Of a stretch of DNA of 64,000 nucleotides, positions 8,126 to 17,281 are shown one piece after another. Below the pieces are notes generated by a model. That model was not told the DNA's origin. It ran no database searches and saw nothing but the letters and a program-made list of their open reading frames with translations. Positions within the stretch are counted from its first letter, which is position 1, and each line of letters opens with the position of its first letter. Position numbers and translations under genes: made by a program. Source of the DNA: Sphingomonas insulae (GTDB lineage Bacteria > Pseudomonadota > Alphaproteobacteria > Sphingomonadales > Sphingomonadaceae); NCBI RefSeq assembly GCF_010450875.1, contig NZ_CP048422.1:2453001-2517000 (forward strand), in the 5' to 3' direction.

Positions 8126-9046
8126 TTACGGGCGACGCGCGCCTGCGTCAACGCGGCCCGTGTCGGCGAGGGGGTGGCGGGTGTTGACCAGTTCGACCAG
8201 GCGGCTGGCATCGACGTGCGTGTAGATTTCGGTCGTCGCGATATCGGCGTGGCCCAGCATCGATTGCAGCGCGCGCAGGTCGGCGCCCCCGGCGAGCAGA
8301 TGCGTGGCGAACGCATGGCGCAGCACGTGCGGGCTCACCCGGTCGGGCGGAATGCCGGCATCGGCCGCCAGCACCTTCACCAGCTGATACAGCCGAACCC
8401 GCGACAGGTGCGATCTGCCCGACGGGAACAGCCACGCCGTCGCTGCCGCGACATGGGTCCGCCACGCCGCCACCGCCGCCCGCGCCCGGTCCGATATCGG
8501 CACCAGCCGCTCGCGACCGCCCTTGCCGCGCAGGATCAGATAGGGCCGGTCGGGATGGATGGCGTTGCGGGGCAGGCCGACCAGCTCGGTCGCGCGCAGT
8601 CCCGATCCATAGAGCAGCTCGACCAGCGCCGCGAGCCGCAGGTCGCCCGGCGATGGCCGCTCGACCGCGCAACGTTCCGCGATCACGGCGAACAGGCGGT
8701 CTACATCGGCGTGGCTCAGCACCTTGGGCAGCGGTCGTGCCGTGCCCGGGCGGGGCAGCGCCTTGCCGGGGTCGTCCGCCCGATGCCCCTCGTCGGCGAG
8801 GAAGGCGTAGAACCGCCGCAACGCCGCGGATTTGCGCGCCACCGTGCTGCGCGCCAGCGCACGCCAGTCCTCCGCCAACGCCTGCAACTGCACCGCACCG
8901 GCGGTGCTCAATCCGCCGTCCAGCGTGGCGGAGGCCAGCGACAGATCGCTGCGATAGGCCGCGATCGTATTCGCCGCGGCCCCCGCCTCCGCTGCGAGCA
9001 TTTCGAGAAACCGCTCGATCAACGCGCGGTCCTGCCCGATCGTCAC
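8126..9046 (-). CDS. xerD: Tyrosine recombinase XerD-like
   Basis: A 306-residue site-specific recombinase of the size and two-domain layout of XerC/XerD, which resolve chromosome dimers at dif. The SAM-like N-terminal core-binding domain (1-100) is followed by the catalytic domain with all active residues: Arg151 (GSGLRATEL), Lys175 ([10 protein letters not shown]), His240 and Arg243 ([13 protein letters not shown]), His266 ([14 protein letters not shown]) and Tyr275. Its start overlaps the stop of the upstream 621-residue gene by ATGA. The accA-adjacent position is typical of the XerD-type copy in sphingomonads. XerC versus XerD cannot be settled without the paralogue. Confidence 0.88.
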   Translation of the reverse strand: MTIGQDRALIERFLEMLAAEAGAAANTIAAYRSDLSLASATLDGGLSTAGAVQLQALAEDWRALARSTVARKSAALRRFYAFLADEGHRADDPGKALPRPGTARPLPKVLSHADVDRLFAVIAERCAVERPSPGDLRLAALVELLYGSGLRATELVGLPRNAIHPDRPYLILRGKGGRERLVPISDRARAAVAAWRTHVAAATAWLFPSGRSHLSRVRLYQLVKVLAADAGIPPDRVSPHVLRHAFATHLLAGGADLRALQSMLGHADIATTEIYTHVDASRLVELVNTRHPLADTGRVDAGARRP

Positions 9047-10908
9047 ACCCGCGCCAGCGCCTCTGCCGCGATCATCCGCGCCTCGCCCTCAAGCCCGACC
9101 GAACGCAGGGCGCCGACGATCCGGTACAGCATCGCAGGCGACACGCCGCGCCACGCCGGCGTCTGCATGCCGATCGCCGCGAGCACCACCACGGTCCCCT
9201 GCTGCCCCTCCGCCGCGGCCCGGTCGATGGCGCGCGTCCAGCTGTTCTCCGCCCCGATCCGCACGTCGAGTGCCGCCGCCGCCCGCTCGATGTCGTCGGC
9301 CGACAGCCGACCCAGCCCGGCGAGCCCGGCAAAGAACAAGCGCTGCTTCAGCGCCGCATCGCCGCGCCCCGAATAGGACGACAGCGCACGATAGCTCAGC
9401 CGCCCGCCGGCATCGGGATCGGCGAGCGCGATCATCGCCCAGGCATCGCCGCCCTCGTCCACCGCCGCCCGCCAGCGCGCCGCGCTGCGGTCCAGCCCCG
9501 CGGTCAGCATCGATGCGACCAGATAGCGGGCATCCTCCACCCCCAGCCGTGCGGGCAACCGCGCCGCCGCGCGCGCGGTCAGCACCAGCCGGGCATAGGC
9601 GGGCTCCTTGTCCGCCGACCGATCCGCCTTGCCCCACAGGCTGCGCATCGCGGTGAGCCGCGTATTGATGTCGTTGCCGACATAGGCGGCCTGCAGGTCG
9701 TTGGCGGCAGCGGCGGCCGCGGTCGGCATGTCGTTGGCCGCATCGACGGCCCCGTAGAGGTCGATCAGCGCCGATGCCGACAGCACGCCCTGCGCGGTCG
9801 CCGCCTCTGCCGATGCCAGCCGATCGGCAAGCGGGATGCTCGGCGACAGCGCGTACCAGTAACGGGTCTGCGGCCCAACGGTGGCGAGCAGCGAATCGGG
9901 GATCGTCACCCCGGTCGCCGTGGCCAGCCCGAACCGCCAGGCGCTGAGTTCGTTCACCCCGGCCCATTCGATCGTCACCGCCTGACCACCGTTGGGGCCG
10001 GCACCGACGACCTTCTGCGCCAGTTGCAGGTCGATGCCGCTGGCGACCTTGCGCCGGCGCGCGGCGGTAACCAGCGCCTTCGCCCGCGCCGGTTCGCCCG
10101 ACAGGCCGGCACACATCGCCTGCGCCAGCGACCAGCCCCGCTCGCGCGTTGCCGCCAGCGCGGCATCGGCAATCGGGCACAGTTCCGCCGGATCGCCGGT
10201 TGCCAGCGCGGTGTTCATCGCGACCTGATACAGTTTGGGCGTGTAATGGGCGTTGTCGACGCTCTGCACGACCGCGCGCGCGCCGACCGCCTCGCCCATC
10301 CGCAGCAGCAGCCAGGCACGCTCGGCGGCGAAATCCGCACCATGCACCCGCGCCGGCGTATCCAGTTGTGCGACCAGCGTCCGCCGCAGCAGGATTGACA
10401 GCCAGCGCGACGGCAACGGGGCGGCGACGCGGCGCATCAGCCCCTCGACGAAGCGTCCGTCGGCGCCCTTGAAGGCGTCCGCGGCCAAAGCGCCCTCACG
10501 CGGGCCGGCCGGACCGACCAGCTCCAGCGACCGGCGGGCGAAGGCCGGCATCTCATATTGTGCCAGCACCGCCGCATCGACGGTCGGCGTGGCGGCGGGC
10601 GTCGCGCTCGCCTCCGGGGTGGGCGATGCACCGGGCAGCGGCTGGACCATGCCGGTCGCGGCCGGCGTCGGCGCGATACCGGCATTCGTCGTGGGCGCGG
10701 CAGGGCTGGCGCCGGGGCGCGGCGTGGCGGCGGGGGCGCGCGGCGACGGCTGGGCGGCGGGTTCGCCGAACCCGGGCGGCAGGATCGATTCGGGCCGCTC
10801 CTGTCCGGTCGCCGGTTCATAGGCGGACAGCCCGGCCGCGATCATCGCGACCGCGGCGACGCCGCAGCGCAGGACGACGGACCCCCGCGCCTTAGCTGAG
10901 GTTGGCAA
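9043..10908 (-). CDS. Large secreted or periplasmic hypothetical protein
   Basis: A 621-residue protein I do not recognise. An N-terminal hydrophobic segment (VVLRCGVAAVAMIAAGLSAY) looks like a signal peptide or anchor. A Pro/Ala-rich linker follows (about residues 35-105, with PSPRAPAATPRPGASPAAP-like runs). The remaining 500 residues are Ala/Leu/Arg-rich helices of solenoid character (repeated LxxALxAT-type pairs), which could be a degenerate tetratricopeptide-like array. It overlaps xerD downstream by four bases, and its start overlaps the end of the 44-residue gene by 17 bases, so the three are likely one operon. The role is unknown. Confidence 0.75.
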   Translation of the reverse strand: MPTSAKARGSVVLRCGVAAVAMIAAGLSAYEPATGQERPESILPPGFGEPAAQPSPRAPAATPRPGASPAAPTTNAGIAPTPAATGMVQPLPGASPTPEASATPAATPTVDAAVLAQYEMPAFARRSLELVGPAGPREGALAADAFKGADGRFVEGLMRRVAAPLPSRWLSILLRRTLVAQLDTPARVHGADFAAERAWLLLRMGEAVGARAVVQSVDNAHYTPKLYQVAMNTALATGDPAELCPIADAALAATRERGWSLAQAMCAGLSGEPARAKALVTAARRRKVASGIDLQLAQKVVGAGPNGGQAVTIEWAGVNELSAWRFGLATATGVTIPDSLLATVGPQTRYWYALSPSIPLADRLASAEAATAQGVLSASALIDLYGAVDAANDMPTAAAAAANDLQAAYVGNDINTRLTAMRSLWGKADRSADKEPAYARLVLTARAAARLPARLGVEDARYLVASMLTAGLDRSAARWRAAVDEGGDAWAMIALADPDAGGRLSYRALSSYSGRGDAALKQRLFFAGLAGLGRLSADDIERAAAALDVRIGAENSWTRAIDRAAAEGQQGTVVVLAAIGMQTPAWRGVSPAMLYRIVGALRSVGLEGEARMIAAEALARV

Positions 10909-11026
10909 GCGTCACGGCCTTCTCGACATGGGTCTGCGGCCGCTCCGATGCCCGCCCGGCGAGCAGGAACAGGCCGCCGACCACCACCACGAGGAGCACG
11001 ATGACGGAGAGCAGCAAGCGGGACAT
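10892..11026 (-). CDS. 44-residue single-pass membrane protein
   Basis: A small protein: MSRLLLSVIVLLVVVVGGLF, then a short polar tail ending in VEKAVTLANLS. One transmembrane helix with the tail probably in the periplasm. It is the first gene of the unit leading to the 621-residue protein, xerD and accA, and is divergent from aroK across 67 bases. The start at 11026 is chosen because the upstream in-frame ATG would overlap the aroK promoter and add a basic, non-helical segment. Function unknown. Confidence 0.65.
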   Translation of the reverse strand: MSRLLLSVIVLLVVVVGGLFLLAGRASERPQTHVEKAVTLANLS

Positions 11027-11093
11027 AGCGTACCTTGGAAGACGAAAACGCGACCGGAGCTTTTGCCCCGTCCTCACCCGCTGTATAGCGCCC

Positions 11094-11675
11094 ATGTCCA
11101 TGTTGCAAAGCGCTCATCCCCCCATCGCCGGCACCGACCGGTCCGCGCAGCAACGGCCGATCGTGCTCGTCGGACTGATGGGCGTCGGCAAGTCGACGGT
11201 CGGGCGCCGCCTGGCCGGGCGGCTGCGCCTGCCGTTCGTCGATGCGGACACCGCGATCGAGGAGGCCGCCGGCATGACCGTCGCCGAAATCTTCGAACGG
11301 TTCGGCGAACCCTATTTCCGCGACGGCGAACGCCGCGTCATCGCCCGGCTGATGGATGGCCGGCCCAAGGTGATCGCGACCGGCGGCGGTGCGTTCATCA
11401 ACGACGATACCCGCGCGCTGATCCTGGCGACGTCGACCGCGATCTGGCTGCACGCGCACCCCGACGTCCTTGCCGAACGCGTCGGCCGCCGCGATACCCG
11501 CCCGCTGCTGCGCGGCCGCAACCCGCGGCAGGTGCTGTCCGAACTCGCCACCGTCCGCAATCCGATCTACGCCGAGGCGCATATCCACATCACCAGCAAC
11601 AAATCCCCGCACGACACCACCGTCAATGCGATCCTTCAGGCAATCGGGTTCGGCCGGGCGGCACCGGAGGCATGA
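11094..11675 (+). CDS. aroK: Shikimate kinase
   Basis: A 193-residue P-loop kinase that phosphorylates shikimate at the 3-hydroxyl in the chorismate pathway. Walker A is GLMGVGKST (27-35). The shikimate-binding residues are visible: Asp in FVDADTAIEE, the FRDGERRVI segment, the GGG of VIATGGGAF, and the LID arginines (DTRPLLRG). ATG at 11094 or 11100 are both possible. The stop overlaps the aroB start as ATGA, the classical aroK-aroB pairing. Confidence 0.95.
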   Translation: MSMLQSAHPPIAGTDRSAQQRPIVLVGLMGVGKSTVGRRLAGRLRLPFVDADTAIEEAAGMTVAEIFERFGEPYFRDGERRVIARLMDGRPKVIATGGGAFINDDTRALILATSTAIWLHAHPDVLAERVGRRDTRPLLRGRNPRQVLSELATVRNPIYAEAHIHITSNKSPHDTTVNAILQAIGFGRAAPEA

Positions 11676-12775
11676 GCCGGCGGATCGACGTCGCGCTGGG
11701 GGCACGCAGCTATCCCATCCTGATCGAGGCGGGGCTGCTGGCCCGCGCCGCCGATCACCTCGGCCCGCTCGCCCGCGGCCGGACGATGGCGATCGTCACC
11801 GACGAAAACGTCCGGCCGCATTGCGCCGCATTGCAGACGGCGCTGGCCGATGCCGGCGTACGGAGCGAGGCGATCGTGCTGCCCCCGGGCGAATCGACCA
11901 AGAGCTGGACGTCGCTCGCCGCGCTCTGCGACCGGTTGCTCGACCTCGGCATCGAGCGCGGCGACCATGTCGTGGCGCTCGGCGGCGGCGTGATCGGCGA
12001 CCTCGTCGGGTTCGCCTGCGCCATCCTCAAGCGCGGCTGCCACTTTGTCCAGGTGCCGACGACGCTGCTCGCGCAGGTCGACAGTTCGGTCGGCGGCAAG
12101 ACCGCGATCAACACCCGCGCCGGCAAGAACCTGATCGGCGCGTTCCACCAGCCTGCCATGGTGCTGATCGACCCGTCGGTGCTCGACACGCTGCCGCCGC
12201 GCGAGGTCCGCGCCGGTTATGCCGAGGTCGTCAAATACGGCCTGATCGACGATCCGGCGTTCTTCGCATGGTGCGAGGCGCATGGCGCGGCGCTGATCGC
12301 GGGCGATCCGGCTGCCCGCGTCCACGCGATCGCCCACGCCGTCGCCGCCAAGGCGCGGATCGTCGCGGCCGACGAGCACGAGACCAACGGTACGCGCGCC
12401 CTGCTGAACCTCGGCCACACGTTCGGCCATGCGCTGGAGGCGGAGGCGGGCTTTTCGCAGGCACTGATCCACGGCGAGGGCGTCGCCGCCGGTTGCGCCC
12501 TCGCCTTTGCGTTTTCCGCCGCGCGCGGGCTTTGCCCCTCCGACGACGCAAGCCGCGTCGCCGCCCATTGGCGCAGCGTCCGCCTGCCTGACGGCCTCGC
12601 CGCCGCCGGCATCCGCGCGTCAGGCGCGACGCTGGTCGACCATATGCGCCACGACAAGAAGATGGCGGCTGGCACGCTTCCCTTCCTGCTCGCCCGCGGG
12701 ATCGGCCAAACCTACCTCGACAAGACCATCGCCCTCACCGATGTCGAGACGTTCCTCGACGCGCAGCCGCGCTGA
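11672..12775 (+). CDS. aroB: 3-dehydroquinate synthase
   Basis: A 367-residue NAD- and metal-dependent cyclase converting DAHP to 3-dehydroquinate, the second step of the shikimate pathway. Signature stretches are [36 protein letters not shown] and [14 protein letters not shown], which supply NAD, metal (including the His pair) and substrate contacts. A GGAGG ribosome site lies inside the end of aroK, and the ATG overlaps its stop, so translation is coupled. The downstream DUF2256 gene overlaps the stop by one base. Confidence 0.96.
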   Translation: MSRRIDVALGARSYPILIEAGLLARAADHLGPLARGRTMAIVTDENVRPHCAALQTALADAGVRSEAIVLPPGESTKSWTSLAALCDRLLDLGIERGDHVVALGGGVIGDLVGFACAILKRGCHFVQVPTTLLAQVDSSVGGKTAINTRAGKNLIGAFHQPAMVLIDPSVLDTLPPREVRAGYAEVVKYGLIDDPAFFAWCEAHGAALIAGDPAARVHAIAHAVAAKARIVAADEHETNGTRALLNLGHTFGHALEAEAGFSQALIHGEGVAAGCALAFAFSAARGLCPSDDASRVAAHWRSVRLPDGLAAAGIRASGATLVDHMRHDKKMAAGTLPFLLARGIGQTYLDKTIALTDVETFLDAQPR

Positions 12776-12915
12776 TGCCCAACGGTATCGCCAAGCAGAA
12801 CCTGCCGACCAAGATATGTCCCGCCTGCGAACGACAGTTCGCCTGGCGCAAGAAATGGGCGAAGGACTGGGACAACGTCGTCTATTGTTCGGACGCCTGC
12901 CGCAGGAAACGATAG
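12775..12915 (+). CDS. DUF2256 zinc-ribbon protein
   Basis: A 46-residue protein, [20 protein letters not shown] followed by [15 protein letters not shown] and a CSDACRRKR end. Cys15, Cys18, Cys38 and Cys42 (CxxC...CxxxC) should bind one zinc. The WRKKW core is the hallmark of DUF2256, a small conserved family without a known role. The ATG overlaps the aroB stop (TGATG), which suggests coupled translation. The family often sits beside photolyase-like genes; here it is tied to aroB. Confidence 0.85.
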   Translation: MPNGIAKQNLPTKICPACERQFAWRKKWAKDWDNVVYCSDACRRKR

Positions 12916-12936
12916 GCGCGCATAATCCGCCCGGGG

Positions 12937-13125
12937 TCAGCTGTCGGACACGTCGGGCCGCGGTGCGGACCGATGGTCGCGCGGCGCCCCCCGGCCACCG
13001 CTCATCCGATCCAGGATGTCGAGCGCGTGTTGCAGGGTCGCAGCCACGACGTAATATTCCAGGCGGTCGGCGATGTCCGCCGCCGCCACGAGGTGCTGCC
13101 GCAGGTCTGTCGTCTGCTGGTCCAT
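12937..13125 (-). CDS. Small hypothetical protein
   Basis: A 62-residue open frame starting MDQQTTDLRQHLVAAADIAD, predicted mostly helical with a polar, disordered tail (GRGAPRDHRSAPRPDVSDS). An AAGGG ribosome-site-like element sits a few bases upstream of the ATG. It runs toward the end of the DUF2256 gene. I know no family; the call rests on composition and the start signal. Confidence 0.5.
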   Translation of the reverse strand: MDQQTTDLRQHLVAAADIADRLEYYVVAATLQHALDILDRMSGGRGAPRDHRSAPRPDVSDS

Positions 13126-13243
13126 GATCGCCCTTCGCGAAATGTCTGTGCGGACGGTCGACCATAGAAAACCGACGCTGCGGAGAACAATGATGCGGAT
13201 CGGCTAGGACATTAGTGCCGATCTACCATGGCCTCGAAATGGC

Positions 13244-13441
13244 TCAATGGTCGCTTGGCGGACCGAGGCGGGGATCGACGTGCTTTCCCGTCGCCTCGAT
13301 CGCGCCGTCCAGCAGGCGATCGGACAGCTCGAGCGCTGCATCGACGGTGAAGGTCAAGGCGATCCCGTCAGGCCCGTCCAACAGCACGACGCCGCCGGAG
13401 GGCGTGACCTGGGGCGCTGCGTCATGGGTGCGGCTGGTCAC
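13244..13441 (-). CDS. Small hypothetical protein
   Basis: A 65-residue open frame with a GTG start preceded by AAAGGA at 8-base spacing. It begins MTSRTHDAAPQVTPSGGVVL and continues LDGPDGIALTFTVDAALELSDRL. The GGVVLLDGPDGxA pattern followed by an amphipathic helix recalls small proteins of unknown function in sphingomonads. It precedes the 62-residue gene on the same strand. No function can be given. Confidence 0.6.
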   Translation of the reverse strand: MTSRTHDAAPQVTPSGGVVLLDGPDGIALTFTVDAALELSDRLLDGAIEATGKHVDPRLGPPSDH

Positions 13442-13626
13442 GGCAGGGGTCCTTTCTGCGCGATCAACGCCCCGCCTCTCCTCACGATCCCTGCCTTCTC
13501 CAAAAGCGCGAGCATCCGGCGGCCTGTACTAGAGGCGACCTCGAAGCGGGCGCTGGCAATCGGCAGCCGGCAGCGCGTGGTCGCTGCCTTTACACCGCGC
13601 CAACCATTTCCCGCTAACCTGCCGCC

Positions 13627-14829
13627 ATGTCGCCCGCCGCCACGCCTTCGCCTGCCATGTCGGTCGCGCTCGATATCCTGCGAAGCCTCGCGGCGATCAC
13701 GGTACTGATCGGCCATGCGGTCCAGCTGAAACTCTACACCGGCCCCTGGCCGTTCGACGATACCTTTCAGCATGGCGCGGTGGTGGTGTTCTTCGTGCTG
13801 TCCGGCTTTCTGATCCACCGATCCGCGACCCGCACCGCCAGCCTGCGCTCCTATGCGGTCGCGCGCATCGCCCGGATCCTGCCGGTCGCGGCCTTCGCCG
13901 TGTGCTTCGCCGCCGCGGTGTACTGGCTGCTGTCCGGGCTCGGCATCGCGCCGACCGATCCCCGGGTCAGCCCGCGGATCAGCGTCGGCGCGCTGATCGT
14001 ACCGCTGCTGTTCCTCAGCGAACGCTGGACCGCACTGCGGCCGGCCCTCGACCCGCCATATTGGTCGCTATGCTACGAGGTCTGGTTCTACGTCATCTTC
14101 GGCGCATGGTTCTACCTGCGCGGCCCGATCCGGTGGGTTGTCCTGTGCGCGACCGCCACGATCGCGGGGGTGACGGTGCTGCTGCTGCTACCGGCCTGGT
14201 TGCTGGGGGTCGGTGCCTCGGTCGCGCTGCGCCGGGGGGTCACCATATCCCGGCCGCCACTGACGATCGTGGTCACGGCGACGCTGGTCCTGCTCCTGGT
14301 CGGCAGCGGTGCTGCACGCGTCGTCAGCCAGTCAAGCAGGGCCAGCGTGGGCCTGCCCGATCTGGAATTCTCCAATTACTGGATCGTCGATACCGGCCAG
14401 GCCGCGCTGCTGGCACTGGCGGTGGTGGCAATCGGCAGCCTGCGCTCTGCCGTACCGACTGCTTTGCTGATGGCGTCCGCCCGGCCGGCCCGGTGGTTCG
14501 CCGCGCTCACCTTCACGCTCTACCTGCTGCATTGGCCGATCCTCACGCTTCTGCACGCGACGGGTATCACCGCCGGGAACAGCCTCGTCGCGTTCGGACC
14601 GATCCTGCTGATGCCCGTCGCGGTCGCCGCGCTGCTGGCGCCCACGCTGGAGGGCCGCTGGTCGCGGCGCTTGCGTCAGTGGCTCGATCGCGTCGCTGCG
14701 CCCGACGCGCTGGCGGCTCGGTCCCCACCGTCGCGATGGCGCGAGGATGGCGGCCTTCGCATCAGCCGCGCAGCGACCAGGCGAGCCATAGCCAGCCGCC
14801 GATCAGCGCGGCGCCACCGACCGGGGTGA
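13627..14829 (+). CDS. Acyltransferase family 3 membrane protein
   Basis: A 400-residue integral membrane protein with about ten hydrophobic helices. Family 3 acyltransferases move acetyl or other acyl groups onto sugars of exopolysaccharide, O-antigen-like glycans or lipids. The essential Arg-x10-His motif is Arg19...His30 in RSLAAITVLIGH, followed by FFVLSGFLI, and PPYWSLCYEVWFY in the middle is also typical. The C-terminal 60 residues are polar and overlap the convergent DUF423 gene by 68 bases. The start at 13627 could instead be Met11. The acceptor sugar is unknown. Confidence 0.88.
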   Translation: MSPAATPSPAMSVALDILRSLAAITVLIGHAVQLKLYTGPWPFDDTFQHGAVVVFFVLSGFLIHRSATRTASLRSYAVARIARILPVAAFAVCFAAAVYWLLSGLGIAPTDPRVSPRISVGALIVPLLFLSERWTALRPALDPPYWSLCYEVWFYVIFGAWFYLRGPIRWVVLCATATIAGVTVLLLLPAWLLGVGASVALRRGVTISRPPLTIVVTATLVLLLVGSGAARVVSQSSRASVGLPDLEFSNYWIVDTGQAALLALAVVAIGSLRSAVPTALLMASARPARWFAALTFTLYLLHWPILTLLHATGITAGNSLVAFGPILLMPVAVAALLAPTLEGRWSRRLRQWLDRVAAPDALAARSPPSRWREDGGLRISRAATRRAIASRRSARRHRPG

Positions 14830-15088
14830 TCGCACCCAGCCAATGCGGCGCCCCGCATGCCATGGCGTAGAGCGTGCCGGCGAACACCGCGCCGCCGATG
14901 ACGAACAGCCAGCCCGGCCCCGGCGCGTTCATGCGCAGCGCCACCAGTGCGGCGACGGCGTGGACCAGCTGATATTGACCCCCGGTCTTCAGCCATTCCT
15001 GCGCCAGACCGCTCGCGCCGTGCGCGCCGAAGGCACCGGCCGCGACCGCGATCGCGCCGGACAGCGCCGCCAGAATGCCGAGGATCAT
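14762..15088 (-). CDS. DUF423 family small membrane protein
   Basis: A 108-residue protein with four hydrophobic helices: MILGILAALSGAIAVAAGAF, then GAHGASGL, the conserved Gly-Ala-His-Gly element of DUF423 (YwdK-like). The His in QLVHAVAALVAL is also characteristic. The start overlaps the stop of the Kef-type antiporter as ATGA. It is convergent with the acyltransferase and overlaps its end by 68 bases. The family has no assigned biochemical role. Confidence 0.9.
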   Translation of the reverse strand: MILGILAALSGAIAVAAGAFGAHGASGLAQEWLKTGGQYQLVHAVAALVALRMNAPGPGWLFVIGGAVFAGTLYAMACGAPHWLGAITPVGGAALIGGWLWLAWSLRG

Positions 15089-16851
15089 CGCGGGTCGTTC
15101 CCCCAGGGTTGCTGTTCCGCCACCATCGACCGCGCCGCGCGAATGTCGCCCGCCTCGATCTGGATGCGCAGCCGTTCCTTGTCGCGCGACCGGTACATGT
15201 CTTCCGCCCGGTCGATATCCGCGCCGGCGATGCCGAGGTCGCGCATCGCGACCCGCGCCATCTTCACCGCCGATTCCAGCACCTCGCGCACGACATAGGC
15301 GGTCGAGGTTTTCTTGAGCTTGATGAGCGCACGCCGGTCGTAGGCCCGCACATAGAGGGCGGCGTTCGGGAATGCCTCGTGCACCCCCTCCAGCGTATCG
15401 GGCTGGATCTGGTCGCCGTCGATGCAGAACAGGATCAGTTCGGCCTCCGCCGCGCCCGCCTGCCGCAACAGGTCGATCCGCGTGCCGTCGCCGTAATAGA
15501 CCTTGGCGCCGAATTCGCCGGCGATGTCGATCATCTCGATATCGGTGTCGATCAGCGTTACGGGGATGTCCTGCGCCAGTAGCATCTGCCCGACCGTCTG
15601 CCCGAACCGGCCATAGCCGACGATGATCGCATTGGCGCCATCCGCGTTCGGCCCGTCGCGCGCCTGGTCCTTCGCCACCGGTTCCTCGCGGAACCGCCTG
15701 GTCGCGCCCATCAGGAACGGCGTCGTCGCCATCGACAGCGTGATGATCGCGCCGAACAGGCTGGCGGCCTCCGGCGCCACCAGGAAGCCCGCCTGCGCCT
15801 GCGCGAACAGCACGAAGCCGAACTCGCCGCCCTGGCTGAGCAGCAGCCCCAGTGCCAGCGCGCTGCGCCATGTCATCCTGAACGCAAGGCCGATCAGCAT
15901 GATGACCGCGGTCTTGGTCGCGATCAGCGCCAGCGCCATCGACAGCACGAAGAAGGGCCGATCGGCGATCGCCTGCAGATTGAGCAGCATGCCGACCGCC
16001 AGGAAGAACAGGCCGAGCAGGATCGATCGGAACGGCTCGACGTCCGCCTCCAGTTCATGCCGGTACGGGCTGTCCGCCAGCATGACGCCCGCGATGAACG
16101 CACCGAGCGCGGTCGACAGGCCTAGCGCCTCCATCACCGCCGCGCTGGCGATGACGGTGAACAGCGCCGCGAAGACGAACATCTCGCGCTCGCCCAGGTT
16201 GCCGATCAGCCGGAACAGCGGCCGCAGCAGGAAACGCCCGGCCAGGATCAGCCCCGCCACCGCGACGACGGTATAGACCGCGAGCAGCCAGCCCGGCGGT
16301 CCGCCGGCATCGGCGGGGTTGCGGCTCATCGCGGCGACGATCGTGATGAGCGGGACGATCGACAAATCCTGGAACAGCAGGATCGAGAAGGCGCGTTCGC
16401 CGAACGGCGTGCGCATCCGCCCCGAGGATTGCAGCATCGGCAGCACCTGCGCCGTCGACGACAGCGCCAGCGGCAGGCCCAGTGCGAACGCCGCGGGGAC
16501 CGAGAAGCGGGCGAGCCCCCAGACGACCGCGGTGATCGCCAGTCCGCAGGCGACGACCTGCAGCAGGCCGAGCCCGAAGATCTCCTGCTTCATCCGCCAC
16601 AGCCGCGTCGGGTTGAGTTCCAGCCCGACGACGAACAGCAGCAGGGTGATGCCAAGTTCGGCGATCCCCATCTTCGATTCGGCATCGCCGACCAGCCCCA
16701 GCACGTGCGGCCCGACCACCGCACCGGCGACCAGGAAACCCAGCGTCGCGCCCAGCCCCAGCTTGCGGAACAGCAGCACGAACGTCAGCCCGGCGCCGAG
16801 CAGGATCACGCCGTCGCGCAGCATCGACACGCCCTCCGCCGCCTCATGCAT
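15085..16851 (-). CDS. CPA2-family potassium/proton antiporter, Kef type
   Basis: A 588-residue cation:proton antiporter. Residues 1-385 form about 12 membrane helices with CPA2 motifs (LGFLVAGAVVGPHVLG, LALSSTAQVL, LLFQDLSIVP, LLLSQGGEFGFVLFAQ). Residues 405-540 form a RCK/TrkA-N Rossmann domain beginning IIVGYGRFGQ that senses NAD(H) or glutathione adducts. It resembles KefB/KefC, which release potassium and acidify the cytoplasm during electrophile stress, but no separate KefF/KefG-type ancillary oxidoreductase is next to it. The start overlaps the IscU-like gene by 8 bases; Val8 or Met10 are alternative starts. Confidence 0.9.
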   Translation of the reverse strand: MHEAAEGVSMLRDGVILLGAGLTFVLLFRKLGLGATLGFLVAGAVVGPHVLGLVGDAESKMGIAELGITLLLFVVGLELNPTRLWRMKQEIFGLGLLQVVACGLAITAVVWGLARFSVPAAFALGLPLALSSTAQVLPMLQSSGRMRTPFGERAFSILLFQDLSIVPLITIVAAMSRNPADAGGPPGWLLAVYTVVAVAGLILAGRFLLRPLFRLIGNLGEREMFVFAALFTVIASAAVMEALGLSTALGAFIAGVMLADSPYRHELEADVEPFRSILLGLFFLAVGMLLNLQAIADRPFFVLSMALALIATKTAVIMLIGLAFRMTWRSALALGLLLSQGGEFGFVLFAQAQAGFLVAPEAASLFGAIITLSMATTPFLMGATRRFREEPVAKDQARDGPNADGANAIIVGYGRFGQTVGQMLLAQDIPVTLIDTDIEMIDIAGEFGAKVYYGDGTRIDLLRQAGAAEAELILFCIDGDQIQPDTLEGVHEAFPNAALYVRAYDRRALIKLKKTSTAYVVREVLESAVKMARVAMRDLGIAGADIDRAEDMYRSRDKERLRIQIEAGDIRAARSMVAEQQPWGNDPR

Positions 16852-17281
16852 GGGCGCGCGCCTCGCGGGCGGCCAGCGCCGCCTCGGCCGCCGCCTCGAA
16901 CGCCAGCCGGATCGACGGGTGCCGCGCGGTATAGGACAGCGCGGGTTCGAACACCGACAGCCCCGGCCAGTCCGGCATCGGCCCCTCGCCCGCCAGCCAT
17001 GCGGTCAGCGCATCGCGCGCCGCCACCAGTTCCTCGGGCGTCTTGCCCATGATCGCGGCGGCGAGCAGCGACGACGACGCCTGGCCCAGGGCACAGGCGC
17101 GGACGAGCAGCCCGACCTCGCTCACCCGGCCACCGTCGTCCACGCCGACGTCCACGGTGACGCGACTGCCGCAGATCGGCGACCGTTTCTCGGCGGTCGC
17201 CTGCGCATGCTCCAGCCGGACATGGTGCGGGATCGACGCCGCCAGCCGCAGGATCTCGGCATTGTACAAAGGCGCGTTCAT
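16844..17281 (-). CDS. IscU/NifU-like iron-sulfur scaffold protein
   Basis: A 145-residue IscU-fold protein. Two of the three cluster-ligand cysteines are present, Cys37 (PICGSR) and Cys63 (RACALGQASS). The third, normally in KxxHC near residue 105, is replaced in HPSIRLAFEAAAEA. The invariant ASSSL segment is present. It probably moulds or transfers clusters outside the main isc/suf operon. It overlaps cvpA upstream (ATGA) and the antiporter downstream, so the four genes cvpA to DUF423 form one tight unit. Confidence 0.8.
   Translation of the reverse strand: MNAPLYNAEILRLAASIPHHVRLEHAQATAEKRSPICGSRVTVDVGVDDGGRVSEVGLLVRACALGQASSSLLAAAIMGKTPEELVAARDALTAWLAGEGPMPDWPGLSVFEPALSYTARHPSIRLAFEAAAEAALAAREARAHA

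Noticed and set aside
13438..13818. Minus-strand 126-codon open frame over the acyltransferase start
   Set aside because: Antisense to the conserved Arg-x10-His region of the acyltransferase; the separate GTG-started 65-residue gene explains its 3' part.
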